From Candidatus Methanophaga sp. GoMg3.2 (GTDB taxonomy: Archaea; Halobacteriota; Syntropharchaeia; Alkanophagales; Methanospirareceae): a stretch of 5,858 nucleotides of DNA. The stretch covers positions 1 through 5,858 of the forward strand of contig QBUN01000268.1 in assembly GCA_013180565.1 (NCBI GenBank), written 5' to 3'. Both the position numbers and the translations under genes were made by a program. Position 1 is the first letter of the stretch. Every line of letters begins with the position of its first letter. Shown here piece after piece: positions 5,666 through 5,858 of this stretch. The notes beneath the pieces are model-generated. The model saw nothing but the letters and a program-made list of their open reading frames with translations. It searched no databases and was not told where the DNA came from.

Positions 5666-5858
5666 ATGGACAGTAAAGAGAAGGAAATATTCGGGATATT
5701 GCAAGAGAATGCTCGACTAAGCGATAATGAGATAGCGAAGATGGCGGGGATGGCAGAGGAAGAGGTAAAGGGAATCATCTCGAAATTGGAAAGCAAAGGG
5801 GTTATAATAAAATACAAAGCGGTGATAAATCATGAAAAAGCAGGCATAGATACCGTGC
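5666..5858 (+). CDS. Lrp/AsnC-family transcriptional regulator, N-terminal part (3' end outside the window)
   Basis: The first 64 residues of a feast/famine-type regulator are visible; the family is normally about 140-160 residues, so the ligand-binding RAM (AsnC-ligand) domain is mostly beyond the window. Residues 3-50 form the winged helix-turn-helix: EKEIFGILQENARLS (helix 1), DNEIAKMAGM (helix 2), AEEEVKGIISKLESKGVI (recognition helix and wing), then the linker strand YKAVINHEKAG that leads into the RAM domain. These proteins usually bind amino acids, assemble into dimers to octamers and often control their own gene. The gene is divergent from the CBS-domain gene and shares its 150-base upstream region, so joint regulation is possible. 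It has no visible defect up to the window edge. Confidence 0.88.
   Translation, partial: MDSKEKEIFGILQENARLSDNEIAKMAGMAEEEVKGIISKLESKGVIIKYKAVINHEKAGIDTV

Overview
The window looks archaeal, most likely a euryarchaeon of the methanogen/ANME type. The evidence is an archaeal-type Pus10, a four-CBS protein with a ribosome-factor-like tail, a DUF89 protein, GGTGA-type ribosome binding sites, and TATA boxes rather than -35/-10 promoters. The lineage below Euryarchaeota is inference from general protein flavour and could not be tested here.

Left part (1 to about 2150) is accessory and partly decayed. It opens with the C-terminal half of a DUF4143-type AAA ATPase cut by the window edge. About 500 bases follow with no intact gene, only short open runs in shifting frames. 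Next come a small HicB-like antitoxin with no visible HicA toxin, then a recognisable but frame-disrupted cas2 with no cas1, cas4 or CRISPR array nearby. After that is an AT-rich stretch whose only open frame is a doubtful 63-codon minus-strand ORF. Such an assortment is typical of an island where defence and mobile genes are gained and lost.

Right part (about 2150 to 5858) is compact housekeeping DNA. A TATA box and ribosome binding site lead into a DUF89 (ARMT1-like) metal-dependent phosphatase gene. It is followed 21 bases later by pus10, the tRNA pseudouridine-54/55 synthase, probably in one transcript. pus10 runs tail-to-tail into a minus-strand gene for a protein with four CBS domains and a C-terminal domain resembling ribosome hibernation factors, and the two stop codons overlap. 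That gene and an Lrp/AsnC-family regulator, cut by the right edge, diverge from a 150-base region with a TATA box and a strong ribosome binding site for each. A repeated CTCATGAT word there is a candidate operator.

Functionally, the right half joins tRNA modification (Pus10), probable metabolite or protein damage control (DUF89), nucleotide sensing possibly linked to the ribosome (CBS protein), and an amino-acid-responsive type of regulator. No complete new system is visible. The points most worth following are the CBS/hibernation-like fusion with its shared promoter region and the broken cas2.
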